This document shows positions 27,272 to 34,439 of a stretch of DNA of 34,439 nucleotides, one piece after another. Each line of letters begins with the position of its first letter. The first letter of the stretch is position 1. Where the stretch lies: positions 646,947 through 681,385 of the forward strand of contig NZ_HE611051.1 of assembly GCF_000285575.1 (NCBI RefSeq). The letters are read 5' to 3'. This DNA comes from Clostridium senegalense JC122. GTDB lineage: Bacteria; Bacillota; Clostridia; Clostridiales; Clostridiaceae. The translations under genes and the position numbers were made by a program. Below the pieces are notes generated by a model. That model did no database searches. It worked only from the letters and a program-made list of their open reading frames with translations, and was not told the origin of the DNA.

Positions 27272-27457
27272 TTACCAACTTGCCTTCTTACATCCAGGAA
27301 TTTGTCCCTTGTATGCAAGTTCTCTGAAACAGATACGGCAAATACCGAATTTTTTTAATACAGAATGTGGTCTTCCACAAAGTCTGCATCTTGTGTAAGC
27401 TCTAGTTGAATACTTCGGCTCTTTTTTCCATTTTTCTATTAAAGCTTTACGTGCCAC
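27272..27457 (-). CDS. rpsN: 30S ribosomal protein S14 type Z (zinc-binding)
   Basis: 61 aa, the short zinc-containing form (also called rpsZ). C24, C27, C40 and C43 form the zinc site. The ending [11 protein letters not shown] is the family signature. Located between rplE (15 nt) and rpsH (32 nt). Confidence 0.98.
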   Translation of the reverse strand: MARKALIEKWKKEPKYSTRAYTRCRLCGRPHSVLKKFGICRICFRELAYKGQIPGCKKASW

Positions 27458-27472
27458 GTTATTCCCTCCTTA

Positions 27473-28015
27473 TTATTGAGCAAATGGCATTCCAAGGAAT
27501 CTTAATAATTCTCTTGCTTCCTCGTCTGTCTTTGCAGTAGTAACGAATATTATATCCATACCTCTAACTTTGTCAATTTTATCATATTCTACTTCAGGGA
27601 ATATTAATTGTTCTTTTATTCCTAATGCATAGTTACCTCTTCCATCAAAAGATTTTGAAGGAACTCCTCTGAAGTCTCTAATTCTAGGTAAAGTAACATT
27701 AATTAACTTATCTGCAAATTCATACATTTTTTCTCTTCTTAATGTAACTTTGCAGCCTATTGGCATGTTCTCTCTTATTTTGAAGTTAGCTACAGACTTC
27801 TTAGCTTTAGTCAAAATTGCTTTTTGACCAGTTATTAGCTCCATATCAGCAACAGCTGACTCTAAAACTTTAGAGTTGTCTTTAGCTTCTCCAATACCCA
27901 TGTTTAATACTATTTTCTCAAGCTTTGGTACTTCCATGATGTTTTTATATCCGAATTTCTCCATCATAGCTTGAACTACTTCTTTATTATATTTTTCTTG
28001 TAGTCTTGTAACCAT
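27473..28015 (-). CDS. rplE: 50S ribosomal protein L5
   Basis: 180 aa, usual length. L5 binds 5S rRNA and contacts P-site t[30 protein letters not shown] and [20 protein letters not shown] are clear family stretches. AGGAGG lies before the ATG. 22 nt after rplX. Confidence 0.98.
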   Translation of the reverse strand: MVTRLQEKYNKEVVQAMMEKFGYKNIMEVPKLEKIVLNMGIGEAKDNSKVLESAVADMELITGQKAILTKAKKSVANFKIRENMPIGCKVTLRREKMYEFADKLINVTLPRIRDFRGVPSKSFDGRGNYALGIKEQLIFPEVEYDKIDKVRGMDIIFVTTAKTDEEARELLRFLGMPFAQ

Positions 28016-28037
28016 TAGTTATACCTCCTTTCACGAA

Positions 28038-28352
28038 TTAAAATGTCTCTCCGCACTTTTTGCACACTCTAACTTTTGTGCCATCCTCTAATATTTTATT
28101 GCTTATTCTAGTAACAGATTTACATTTGTTGCAATATAACATAACTTTAGAGCTGTTTATAGCTCCTTCTCTGTGAACTATTCCGCCTTGCATATTTTCT
28201 CTGCTTGGTTTTTGATGTTTAGTCACAACGTTAACGTCTTTTACTACAACTTTTCCTGTTTTTGGATAAACCGCTAAAACTTCGCCGATTTTTCCTTTAT
28301 CTTTACCAGAAATAACCATTACAGTATCTTTCTTTCTAACGTGTACTTTCAT
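28038..28352 (-). CDS. rplX: 50S ribosomal protein L24
   Basis: 104 aa. L24 starts 50S assembly. The N-terminal KOW motif (VMVISGKDKGKIGEVLAV, 11-28) and HQKPS (46-50) are typical. The C-terminal part has two CxxC pairs (C74/C77 and C97/C100), consistent with a zinc ribbon; many bacterial L24 proteins keep only one or none of these. 13 nt after rplN. Confidence 0.97.
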   Translation of the reverse strand: MKVHVRKKDTVMVISGKDKGKIGEVLAVYPKTGKVVVKDVNVVTKHQKPSRENMQGGIVHREGAINSSKVMLYCNKCKSVTRISNKILEDGTKVRVCKKCGETF

Positions 28353-28365
28353 TATAGCTACCTCC

Positions 28366-28734
28366 TTATAGAACTTCAGGTGCTAATGATAATATTTTGT
28401 TGAATTCTTTATCTCTTAGCTCCCTAGCAACAGGTCCGAAGATACGAGTTCCCTTTGGATTTTTATCTTCTTTTATTATAACAGCTGCATTTTCATCAAA
28501 TTTTATATATGAACCGTCTGCTCTTCTTAGGCCTTTTACAGATCTAACAATAACAGCTTTAACAACTTCACCTTTTTTAACAACTCCACCTGGTGTTGCA
28601 CTTTTAACGCTAGCAACGATTATATCTCCGATGTTTCCCCATTTTCTCTTAGAACCACCTAATACTCTTATACACATTATCTCTTTAGCACCAGAGTTAT
28701 CTGCTACTTTTAATAATGTTTGTTGTTGTATCAT
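28366..28734 (-). CDS. rplN: 50S ribosomal protein L14
   Basis: 122 aa, the near-universal length. L14 forms an inter-subunit bridge and is the docking site of the silencing factor Rsf[19 protein letters not shown] and [18 protein letters not shown] are diagnostic. AGGAGGT precedes the ATG. Confidence 0.99.
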   Translation of the reverse strand: MIQQQTLLKVADNSGAKEIMCIRVLGGSKRKWGNIGDIIVASVKSATPGGVVKKGEVVKAVIVRSVKGLRRADGSYIKFDENAAVIIKEDKNPKGTRIFGPVARELRDKEFNKILSLAPEVL

Positions 28735-28757
28735 GCAAAATACCTCCTTTCAGTTAA

Positions 28758-29012
28758 CTATTTAGCTCTTTCTGTAATTTCAACAAGTCTCCATCTTTTG
28801 TCCTTTGATAATGGTCTTGTTTCCATTATTGAAACTCTATCATTAATTCTTGCATCATTATTTTCATCATGAACTTTAAATTTAGTAGTTGTGTTAACTG
28901 TTTTTCCGTATAGTGGATGTCTTACCTTTGTCTCAACTGCAACAACGATTGTCTTATCCATCTTATCAGAAACAACTTTTCCTATTCTTGTTTTTCTAAT
29001 TCCTCTTTCCAC
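28758..29012 (-). CDS. rpsQ: 30S ribosomal protein S17
   Basis: 84 aa, OB-fold 16S rRNA-binding protein. [20 protein letters not shown] and HPLYGK are the signatures. AGGAGG precedes the ATG. It lies 29 nt after rpmC and 23 nt before rplN. Confidence 0.98.
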   Translation of the reverse strand: MERGIRKTRIGKVVSDKMDKTIVVAVETKVRHPLYGKTVNTTTKFKVHDENNDARINDRVSIMETRPLSKDKRWRLVEITERAK

Positions 29013-29041
29013 AAGATAAACCTCCTTTCAGTATAACTATA

Positions 29042-29254
29042 TTACTGTTCAAAAGCCCTTAATTCTTCTTCTCTAAGGATGGTTTTAATTTGGGCTATAG
29101 ATTTTTTAACCTTTTTTATTCTCATTGGGTTCTCTAACTGTCCTGTAGCTAACTGAAATCTTAGGTTAAATAATTCTGCTTTTAAATCATTTAATTTAAC
29201 TTGTAAATCTTGAGGAGTACTTTGTCTCAACTCTTTTAATTCATTAGCCTTCAT
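29042..29254 (-). CDS. rpmC: 50S ribosomal protein L29
   Basis: 70 aa, a two-helix protein near the peptide exit tunnel that contributes to docking of trigger factor and SRP. The start is the ATG at 29254 ([11 protein letters not shown], the family N-terminus); a TTG eight codons upstream is not supported. The gene overlaps the end of rplP by 11 nt, so its ribosome-binding site (GGTGGTG) lies inside rplP and translation is probably coupled. Confidence 0.97.
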   Translation of the reverse strand: MKANELKELRQSTPQDLQVKLNDLKAELFNLRFQLATGQLENPMRIKKVKKSIAQIKTILREEELRAFEQ

Positions 29255-29687
29255 TGTTTTCACCACCCATTTCCTCAAAATCTTTTCTTGTTACAAACTT
29301 AGTTTTAACTGGAAGTTTGTGTGATGCTAATCTCATTGCTTCTCTAGCAGCTTCTTCTGAAACTCCAGATATTTCAAATAACACTCTGCCTGGTTTAACT
29401 ACTGCTACCCAGTATTCTGGCGAACCTTTACCTGATCCCATACGTGTTTCAGCTGGTTTCTCAGTAACTGGTTTATCAGGGAAGATTTTTATCCAAACCT
29501 TTCCTCCTCTTCTTACGTATCTATTGATAGCTATTCTGGCAGACTCGATTTGGTTACTTGTTATCCAACCGCACTCAGTTGCTTGTAAAGCATAATCTCC
29601 GTAAGCGATAAAGTTACCTCTTGTAGCTTTACCTTTCATTCTACCACGTTGCACCTTACGATGTTTAACTCTTTTAGGCATTAACAT
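29244..29687 (-). CDS. rplP: 50S ribosomal protein L16
   Basis: 147 aa. L16 organises the A-site region and contacts the acceptor arm of t[22 protein letters not shown] at the N-terminus matches the Firmicute form, supporting the ATG at 29687 with AGGAGG eight bases upstream. The central [20 protein letters not shown] and [19 protein letters not shown] are diagnostic. Confidence 0.98.
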   Translation of the reverse strand: MLMPKRVKHRKVQRGRMKGKATRGNFIAYGDYALQATECGWITSNQIESARIAINRYVRRGGKVWIKIFPDKPVTEKPAETRMGSGKGSPEYWVAVVKPGRVLFEISGVSEEAAREAMRLASHKLPVKTKFVTRKDFEEMGGENNEG

Positions 29688-29713
29688 GTCATATTCCTCC
29701 TTCCTGAACGTTA

Positions 29714-30379
29714 TTAAGCGTTAACTTCTTCCTTCTCTACTTTCTTTGTTGGAAGAACTTCTCCTCTATATACCCAAACTTTAACTCCAATTTTTCCGTA
29801 GATTGTATCTGCTTCAGCAAATCCATAATCTATGTCAGCTCTTAAAGTTTGTAGTGGAATTGTACCTTCATGATATTGCTCTGTTCTAGCTATATCTGCT
29901 CCACCAAGTCTTCCTGAACAAGATGTTTTAACACCCTTAACGCCTGTTTTCATAGCTCTTTGAATTGTTTGTTTCATAGCTCTTCTAAAAGATATTCTCT
30001 TTTCTAATTGAGCTGCTATATTTTCAGCCATTAATTGAGAATTGTTATCTGGTCTTTTAACTTCAACTATATTTATTAATAAAGTATTTGTTGAAACTAT
30101 ATTTTTTAAATCTTTCTTTAATTGCTCTATACCTTGACCGCCTTTTCCTATAACCATTCCTGGTTTAGCAGTATGTATATTTAATTTAACTCTTTTCGCT
30201 GCTCTTTCAATCTCTATTTTAGCGATTCCAGCACTAAAAAGTTTCTTTTTAAGATATTCTCTTATTGCATTGTCTTCAACTAAGTTATCTGCGAATTTTG
30301 TTCCTTCAGCGTACCACTTAGCATCCCACTCTTTAATTACACCAACTCTTAGGCCGTGTGGATGTACTTTTTGTCCCAC
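29714..30379 (-). CDS. rpsC: 30S ribosomal protein S3
   Basis: 221 aa. S3 lines the mRNA entry channel and has helicase-like function with S4 and S5. [19 protein letters not shown] at the N-terminus, a KH domain with the GKGG loop (78-81), and the C-terminal [14 protein letters not shown] are clear. The start codon is GTG, with AAGGAGGG upstream. 16 nt after rplV. Confidence 0.98.
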   Translation of the reverse strand: MGQKVHPHGLRVGVIKEWDAKWYAEGTKFADNLVEDNAIREYLKKKLFSAGIAKIEIERAAKRVKLNIHTAKPGMVIGKGGQGIEQLKKDLKNIVSTNTLLINIVEVKRPDNNSQLMAENIAAQLEKRISFRRAMKQTIQRAMKTGVKGVKTSCSGRLGGADIARTEQYHEGTIPLQTLRADIDYGFAEADTIYGKIGVKVWVYRGEVLPTKKVEKEEVNA

Positions 30380-30395
30380 TATATATCCCTCCTTC

Positions 30396-30731
30396 TTACT
30401 CTCTTTCTTTAACTACTAGAGTTATATGGCTAGTTTTCTTGTTTATTCTGAAAGCTCTACCTTGAGCGTGTGGTCTGAATCTCTTTAATGTTGGACCTTG
30501 ACCAGTGTGAGCGTTAGCAACATATAATCTACTTCTATCTAAACTTAAGTTGTTTTCTGCATTAGCAACTGCTGATTTTAAAACTTTGTTTACTACTTCA
30601 GCTGCATCTTTTGGAGTATATTGTAATATAGCAAAAGCTTCGTTTACATCTTTTCCTCTTATTAAATCAAGAACTATACCAATTTTCATTGGAGACATTC
30701 TTACGTATTTAGCTATAGCTTTAGCTTCCAT
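30396..30731 (-). CDS. rplV: 50S ribosomal protein L22
   Basis: 111 aa. L22 sends a beta-hairpin loop into the exit tunnel; mutations in that loop give macrolide resistance, and here the loop region ([20 protein letters not shown], about 79-98) looks normal. KYVRMSPMK near the N-terminus is typical. Confidence 0.98.
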   Translation of the reverse strand: MEAKAIAKYVRMSPMKIGIVLDLIRGKDVNEAFAILQYTPKDAAEVVNKVLKSAVANAENNLSLDRSRLYVANAHTGQGPTLKRFRPHAQGRAFRINKKTSHITLVVKERE

Positions 30732-30753
30732 TGATGTGTCCTCCTTTCCAAAA

Positions 30754-31035
30754 CTATCTTACTTTACTTGATTTTGATTTATCAATGTGACCTTTGAAAG
30801 TTCTTGTTAAAGCGAATTCTCCTAATTTATGTCCTACCATATCTTCTTGAACATATACTGGAACATGCTTTCTTCCGTCATGAACTGCAATAGTGTGACC
30901 TATCATTTGTGGGAAGATTGTTGAACTTCTTGACCAAGTTTTTATAACTTTCTTTTCCCCATTTTGGTTCATTTCTTCAATTTTCTTTAACAGTGACTCT
31001 TTTATAAAAGGTCCTTTTTTAATTGATCTGCCCAT
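30754..31035 (-). CDS. rpsS: 30S ribosomal protein S19
   Basis: 93 aa, usual length; in the 30S head, contacts the A-site finger with S13. [18 protein letters not shown] and the signature [12 protein letters not shown] are present. 22 nt before rplV; a 58-nt gap with a hairpin separates it from rplB. Confidence 0.98.
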   Translation of the reverse strand: MGRSIKKGPFIKESLLKKIEEMNQNGEKKVIKTWSRSSTIFPQMIGHTIAVHDGRKHVPVYVQEDMVGHKLGEFALTRTFKGHIDKSKSSKVR

Positions 31036-31067
31036 TTATAAAGTCCTCCCTTCATATGAGTAGTTTA

Positions 31068-31090
31068 GAAGAGAATATTCTATTCTCTTC
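31068..31090 (-). other. Intercistronic hairpin between rplB and rpsS
   Basis: Perfect 10-bp arms (GAAGAGAATA at 31068-31077 and its complement at 31081-31090) with a 3-nt loop, starting 3 nt after the rplB stop. No T-run follows on the minus strand, so it is not a standard terminator. Confidence 0.5.
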
Positions 31091-31093
31091 CTA

Positions 31094-31927
31094 TTACTTG
31101 CTATTTCTTCTCTTAACAATAAACTTATCAGAGTATTTTTTAGTTTTTCTTGTTTTATATCCAAGAGCTGGTTTACCCCATGGTGTCATTGGACTTGCAT
31201 GTCCGACAGGTGCTTTACCTTCTCCACCTCCGTGAGGGTGATCATTAGGGTTCATAACAGAACCTCTAACTGTAGGTCTTATACCCATGTGTCTCTTTCT
31301 TCCAGCTTTACCTATTTTAACTATTTCATGTGTTAAGTTAGAAACAGTTCCTATAGTTGCTCTACAGTTGATTCTTACATATCTAACTTCTCCACTTGGT
31401 AGTCTTACTTGAGCATATTCTCCTTCTTTAGCCATTAATTGTGCTGAAGAACCTGCTGATCTAACAAGTTGAGCTCCTTTTCCTGGTTGTAATTCTACAT
31501 TGTGAATTACTGTACCTACTGGGATGTTAGCTATTGGTAATGTGTTACCTGGTTTTATATCTGCTTCTGGACCTGATACTATTACATCTCCAACTTTTAA
31601 ACCAACTGGAGCAATTATGTATCTCTTCTCTCCATCTGCATATACAACTAATGCAATGTAAGCTGATCTATTTGGATCATACTCAACTGTTGCAACCTTT
31701 GCAGTAATGTTGTCTTTATTTCTTTTAAAGTCAATTATTCTATATTTTTGTTTCGCTCCACCACCGTGGTGACGAACAGTTATTTTACCTTGTGCGTTTC
31801 TACCACCAGTTTTTTTCTTGCTTACAAGAAGAGATTTCTCTGGGACATTTGTAGTTATTTCTTCAAATGTAGCCATTGTCATATTTCTTCTTGAAGGAGT
31901 GGTAGGTCTAAATTTTTTAACTGCCAT
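31094..31927 (-). CDS. rplB: 50S ribosomal protein L2
   Basis: 277 aa. L2 is needed for subunit association and for a functional peptidyl-transferase centre. The signature near the C-terminus, [15 protein letters not shown] (about 224-238), includes the histidine discussed in E. coli L2; [20 protein letters not shown] is in the N-terminal part. GAGGG-type ribosome-binding site. 56 nt after rplW. Confidence 0.99.
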   Translation of the reverse strand: MAVKKFRPTTPSRRNMTMATFEEITTNVPEKSLLVSKKKTGGRNAQGKITVRHHGGGAKQKYRIIDFKRNKDNITAKVATVEYDPNRSAYIALVVYADGEKRYIIAPVGLKVGDVIVSGPEADIKPGNTLPIANIPVGTVIHNVELQPGKGAQLVRSAGSSAQLMAKEGEYAQVRLPSGEVRYVRINCRATIGTVSNLTHEIVKIGKAGRKRHMGIRPTVRGSVMNPNDHPHGGGEGKAPVGHASPMTPWGKPALGYKTRKTKKYSDKFIVKRRNSK

Positions 31928-31956
31928 TAGGTTTCCCTCCTTCTTTATCGCTTATC

Positions 31957-31969
31957 TGGCATCATGCCA
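31957..31969 (-). other. Small hairpin between rplW and rplB
   Basis: Perfect 5-bp arms TGGCA/TGCCA around a 3-nt loop in the 56-nt gap upstream of the rplB ribosome-binding site. Too small to assign a function. Confidence 0.3.
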
Positions 31970-31983
31970 ATAAATGCTTCTAA

Positions 31984-32280
31984 TTACATTCCTTCAAAAA
32001 ATTCTATAGTTTTACTATCTTCAGTTAATGTTATTACTGCTTTTTTGAAGTCAGCTCTTTTACCAACATGTACTCCAACTCTCTTAGTTTTTCCTAAGTT
32101 TCTCATTGTAGCAACATTTTCAACTTTAACTCCAGCAAAAACATCTTCTATAGCTTTTTTGATTTGGAATTTGTTTGCGTGTATGTCAACGATGAAAGTG
32201 TATTTTCTGTCAGCCATTGCTGCCATACTTTTTTCAGTTATAACAGGTTTTCTTATTATATCATGGCTAGTCATTTTCAT
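31984..32280 (-). CDS. rplW: 50S ribosomal protein L23
   Basis: 98 aa. L23 at the exit tunnel docks trigger factor and [18 protein letters not shown] is the N-terminal signature; the C-terminal half carries the RNA-binding [19 protein letters not shown]. The ATG overlaps the rplD stop by one nucleotide (TAATG), so translation is probably coupled; AGGAGG lies inside the end of rplD. Confidence 0.98.
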   Translation of the reverse strand: MKMTSHDIIRKPVITEKSMAAMADRKYTFIVDIHANKFQIKKAIEDVFAGVKVENVATMRNLGKTKRVGVHVGKRADFKKAVITLTEDSKTIEFFEGM

Positions 32281-32900
32281 TATGCATACACCTCCTCAAT
32301 CTTAGATACAGCTTCTTTAGTTACCATGAACTTTTCGTATTTTAATATATCATATACGTTTAAGTTGTTTACTGGTAAAACTGCTACTCCTGGTATGTTT
32401 CTAGCTGATTTATAAACATTTTCGTTTGACTCAGCTACAACGATTAAAGTCTTTTTAGCTTCAAAAGCATTTAAAACGTTAATCATTTCTTTAGTTTTTG
32501 GTGCTTCAAACTCTAAGCTTTCTATTACTATCATTTCATTTTCAGCAACTTTTGAAGTTAAAGCTGATTTCATAGCTGTTCTTCTCATGCTTTTTGGAAT
32601 AGAAACTCTGTAGTCTCTTGGTTTTGGTGCAAATACTATACCACCATGTATCCATTGTGGAGCTCTTATAGAACCTTGTCTTGCTCTACCAGTTCCTTTT
32701 TGTCTCCAAGGTTTTATTCCTCCGCCTCTAACTTCTGCTCTAGTTTTAGCGCTTTGAGTTCCTTGTCTTTTATTAGCTAATTGAGCTAATACAACTTGGT
32801 GCATACTTTCTTTGCTTATTTCAGCTCCGAATATGCTCTCATTTAATTGGATATCTCCAACTTCTTTTCCTTCTTTATTAAAAACTTTTATTGTAGGCAT
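32280..32900 (-). CDS. rplD: 50S ribosomal protein L4
   Basis: 206 aa. L4 lines the exit tunnel; in E. coli it also represses the S10 operon by binding its leader. The extended loop (about 62-90, with [20 protein letters not shown]) that reaches the tunnel is intact. In this organism any regulatory role for L4 on the S10 leader or the rpsJ-rplC hairpins is untested. Confidence 0.98.
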   Translation of the reverse strand: MPTIKVFNKEGKEVGDIQLNESIFGAEISKESMHQVVLAQLANKRQGTQSAKTRAEVRGGGIKPWRQKGTGRARQGSIRAPQWIHGGIVFAPKPRDYRVSIPKSMRRTAMKSALTSKVAENEMIVIESLEFEAPKTKEMINVLNAFEAKKTLIVVAESNENVYKSARNIPGVAVLPVNNLNVYDILKYEKFMVTKEAVSKIEEVYA

Positions 32901-32917
32901 TCTGCATCCTCCTTTCC

Positions 32918-33547
32918 TTAAGCTTTAACAGCGTCTCTTATTACTACAAGACCTTTGTTTGGTCCTGGTATTCCACCTTTTATAAGGATTATGTTTTTCT
33001 CAGGTATTACTCTTACGATTTCTAAGTTTAATACTGTAGTATTAACATTTCCCATATGTCCAGGCATTTTTTTGTTTTTGAAAGTTCTTGAAGGGTCTGA
33101 TGATGCTCCCATTGAACCTACTGCTCTGTGGAATTTAGATCCGTGGCTCATTGGTCCTCTGTGGAAGTTCCATCTTTTAATTACGCCTTGGAAACCCTTA
33201 CCTTTAGATATTCCAGAAACATCGATTTTGTCTCCAGCTGCAAATATATCAGCTTTTATTTCAGCTCCAACTTCTACGTTGCTCATATCTTCTAGTCTGA
33301 ACTCTTTTATATGTCTTTTAACAGCAACTCCAGCCTTATCGAATTGTCCTTTTGTTGGCTTGTTAACTAATTTTTCTCTTATATCTCCAAAAGCAACTTT
33401 AACTGCTTCATATCCATCAGTCTCAACTGTTTTCTTTTGGATTACTACACATGGACCAGCTTCTACAACTGTTACTGGAACTACTTTTCTATTTTCATCA
33501 AATATTTGAGTCATTCCTAATTTTTTACCCATTATAGCTTTTTTCAT
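32918..33547 (-). CDS. rplC: 50S ribosomal protein L3
   Basis: 209 aa. L3 binds near the 3' end of 23S rRNA and helps start 50S assembly. [20 protein letters not shown] at the N-terminus and [19 protein letters not shown] (about 129-147) leading to the peptidyl-transferase loop are diagnostic. AGGAGGTG precedes the ATG. An unusually long 108-nt gap with three hairpins separates it from rpsJ. Confidence 0.98.
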   Translation of the reverse strand: MKKAIMGKKLGMTQIFDENRKVVPVTVVEAGPCVVIQKKTVETDGYEAVKVAFGDIREKLVNKPTKGQFDKAGVAVKRHIKEFRLEDMSNVEVGAEIKADIFAAGDKIDVSGISKGKGFQGVIKRWNFHRGPMSHGSKFHRAVGSMGASSDPSRTFKNKKMPGHMGNVNTTVLNLEIVRVIPEKNIILIKGGIPGPNKGLVVIRDAVKA

Positions 33548-33574
33548 TATTAATACACCTCCTACTTATTAGCG

Positions 33575-33649
33575 GACCACCTTAGTGATCATAATAGTTA
33601 GTAATAGTAATCTATTACCCGTACCTATGGAAGTTACCATATATGTACG
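33575..33649 (-). promoter_or_regulatory. Three tandem hairpins between rpsJ and rplC
   Basis: In RNA order: (1) CGTAC/GTACG (33649-33645 with 33624-33620) enclosing ATGG/CCAT; (2) GTAATAG/CTATTAC (33618-33612 with 33607-33601), 4-nt loop; (3) GATCAC/GTGGTC (33590-33585 with 33580-33575), 4-nt loop and one U-G pair. The last ends about 8 nt before the rplC ribosome-binding site. No T-run. Candidate regulatory element for rplC onward. Confidence 0.5.
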
Positions 33650-33655
33650 CCTATA

Positions 33656-33964
33656 TTATAGTTTTATTTCTATATCTACGCCTGCTGGTAAATCTAATCT
33701 CATTAAGGCATCAACAGTTTTTGGTGATGGACTTAATATGTCGATTAGTCTCTTGTGAGTTCTTATTTCGAACTGCTCTCTAGAGTCTTTATATTTGTGA
33801 ACTGCTCTTAAAACTGTTATAACATCTTTTTCTGTTGGTAGAGGTACTGGACCTGCTACTTTTGCTCCAGTTGATTTTGCAGTTTCAACTATTTTTTCAG
33901 CAGATTGATCTAGTATTGTGTGATCAAACGCCTTAAGTCTAATTCTTATTTTTTGTTTTGACAT
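33656..33964 (-). CDS. rpsJ: 30S ribosomal protein S10 / NusJ
   Basis: 102 aa, typical. S10 works in the 30S head and, with NusB, in transcription antitermination. [20 protein letters not shown] at the N-terminus and [11 protein letters not shown] (about 69-79) are diagnostic. GGAGGG precedes the ATG. First gene of the supercluster in the window, about 200 nt downstream of a consensus promoter. Confidence 0.99.
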   Translation of the reverse strand: MSKQKIRIRLKAFDHTILDQSAEKIVETAKSTGAKVAGPVPLPTEKDVITVLRAVHKYKDSREQFEIRTHKRLIDILSPSPKTVDALMRLDLPAGVDIEIKL

Positions 33965-33977
33965 TATATTCCCTCCT

Positions 33978-34164
33978 TTTCATCGCACGCTGGTACTTCT
34001 TACGTGCAACAGCGGATGTTCTGTAAACTGTTCCAGGTGTTTCATTATACAATTCAACGCAGAACAACAGACCCCGTCGCCTAATTCAAGATTAGGCATG
34101 CTCGGTTAAGAATTCCCCGGAAGTCCGGCAACCTCTTACCTCAACGCTGTTACCACTTTGCAAC
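33978..34164 (-). promoter_or_regulatory. Structured 5' leader of the S10 operon
   Basis: Between the promoter and rpsJ the transcript can form several helices (plus-strand coordinates): 34134-34140 with 34104-34111 (one bulge), enclosing CCGG/CCGG (34117-34120, 34125-34128); a perfect 7-bp hairpin 34079-34085/34091-34097; a 7-bp helix 34017-34023/34060-34066; and, beside the ribosome-binding site, two mutually exclusive 5-bp helices (33985-33989/34003-34007 or 33988-33992/34010-34014). The leader is clearly richer in G and C than its surroundings. A ribosomal-protein-binding or attenuation leader is the best guess. Confidence 0.6.
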
Positions 34165-34170
34165 TTCTAC

Positions 34171-34199
34171 ATTATATCGCATTTCATGTTCTTTGACAA
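34171..34199 (-). promoter_or_regulatory. Main promoter of the S10-spc-alpha cluster
   Basis: Minus strand: TTGTCA (34199-34194), 17-nt spacer, TATAAT (34176-34171). The start of transcription would be near 34164. Directly upstream lie repeated A-tracts on the minus strand, resembling a strong UP element. Confidence 0.85.
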
Positions 34200-34300
34200 G
34201 TATTTTTTTAATTTTATTTTTTTCTATTAAAAAAATATTTTTTTAAGTTTTTTAACTATTTTAAATATTTTTTCATTAACTTGTTTTTTATTTTTTTATA
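34200..34300 (-). promoter_or_regulatory. A-tract-rich UP-element-like region
   Basis: About 100 nt upstream of the -35 made almost wholly of A and T, with A-runs of 6-7 on the minus strand. Four of them are spaced at about 20, 10 and 21 nt, close to multiples of a helical turn, so the DNA may be bent. Such regions raise promoter strength by contact with the RNA polymerase alpha C-terminal domain. Confidence 0.5.
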
Positions 34301-34317
34301 TCTTCTTATTATATTAA

Positions 34318-34347
34318 TTAAGGAGAAGGGCGTCCCCTTCTCCTTAA
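34318..34347 (-). terminator. Hairpin, probable terminator of the gene upstream of rpsJ
   Basis: A perfect inverted repeat with 13-bp arms (34318-34330 and 34335-34347) around a 4-nt loop CGTC/GACG. Downstream on the minus strand the sequence is TA-rich without a clean T-run. The gene it ends lies beyond the window; in Firmicutes this is commonly tuf. The remaining bases to 34439 show no gene. Confidence 0.65.
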
Positions 34348-34439
34348 AACCTAGGTATTTTTATTCGTGCACATTTTAGTAAAATTTACTATTAAGTCTA
34401 TCTTTATAATCAATTATTATTGATTAATTAGTTTCATTT

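Noticed and set aside
28397-28765. Plus-strand open frame of 122 codons opposite rplN
   Set aside because: Complete overlap with the near-universal L14 gene and no independent signal.
31023-31235. Plus-strand open frame of 70 codons over the rplB-rpsS gap
   Set aside because: Mostly antisense to rplB; hydrophobic, biased composition and no ribosome-binding site.
32955-33509. Plus-strand open frame of 184 codons opposite rplC
   Set aside because: It lies entirely antisense to rplC, has no ribosome-binding site or family resemblance, and its composition is what the complement of a ribosomal gene gives.

Overview
The window is a low-GC clostridial chromosome segment. Every convincing gene lies on the minus strand, so transcription runs from the right edge (34439) to the left (1). 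Protein matches I recall by eye point to a glutamate-fermenting Clostridium of the C. tetanomorphum / C. cochlearium / C. tetani type: methylaspartase active-site residues fall at exactly the C. tetanomorphum positions, and glutamate mutase S and E closely resemble the C. cochlearium proteins. I do not name a species.

Right part (34439 to about 14040) is the ribosomal supercluster. It opens with a hairpin probably ending an upstream transcript, an A-tract-rich upstream region, a near-consensus promoter (34171-34199) and a structured leader of about 200 nt. The genes then run rpsJ-rplC-rplD-rplW-rplB-rpsS-rplV-rpsC-rplP-rpmC-rpsQ-rplN-rplX-rplE-rpsN-rpsH-rplF-rplR-rpsE-rpmD-rplO-secY-adk-map-KOW gene-infA-rpmJ-rpsM-rpsK-rpsD-rpoA-rplQ. 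After a hairpin come ecfA1-ecfA2-ecfT-truA. rplM-rpsI follow, with their own consensus promoter and a leader hairpin, and end at a strong terminator (14038-14071).

Middle part (14040 to about 10180) starts with about 1.2 kb without genes, which contains a MITE-like element (31-bp imperfect terminal inverted repeats, 13187-13506) and decayed relatives. A Na+/phosphate cotransporter gene with a putative promoter and terminator follows, then cwlD, the germination-type cell-wall amidase.

Left part (10178 to 1) is a catabolic cluster: a GntR-family regulator with an operator-like repeat beside its own promoter, then glmS-glmL-glmE (B12-dependent glutamate mutase and its reactivator), mal (3-methylaspartate ammonia-lyase), a two-subunit class I fumarase-type hydratase, and citD-citE-citF. 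Together these encode the methylaspartate route, glutamate -> 3-methylaspartate -> mesaconate -> citramalate -> acetate + pyruvate, with genes in reaction order. In this context the 'fumarase' is most likely mesaconase and the 'citrate lyase' most likely citramalate lyase.

The main less-explained signals are the S10 leader with two mutually exclusive helices beside the ribosome-binding site, three tandem hairpins between rpsJ and rplC, the unusual C-terminal domain of the GntR regulator with its tandem operator, and the MITE-like element. No tRNA, rRNA, CRISPR array or intact insertion sequence was seen.
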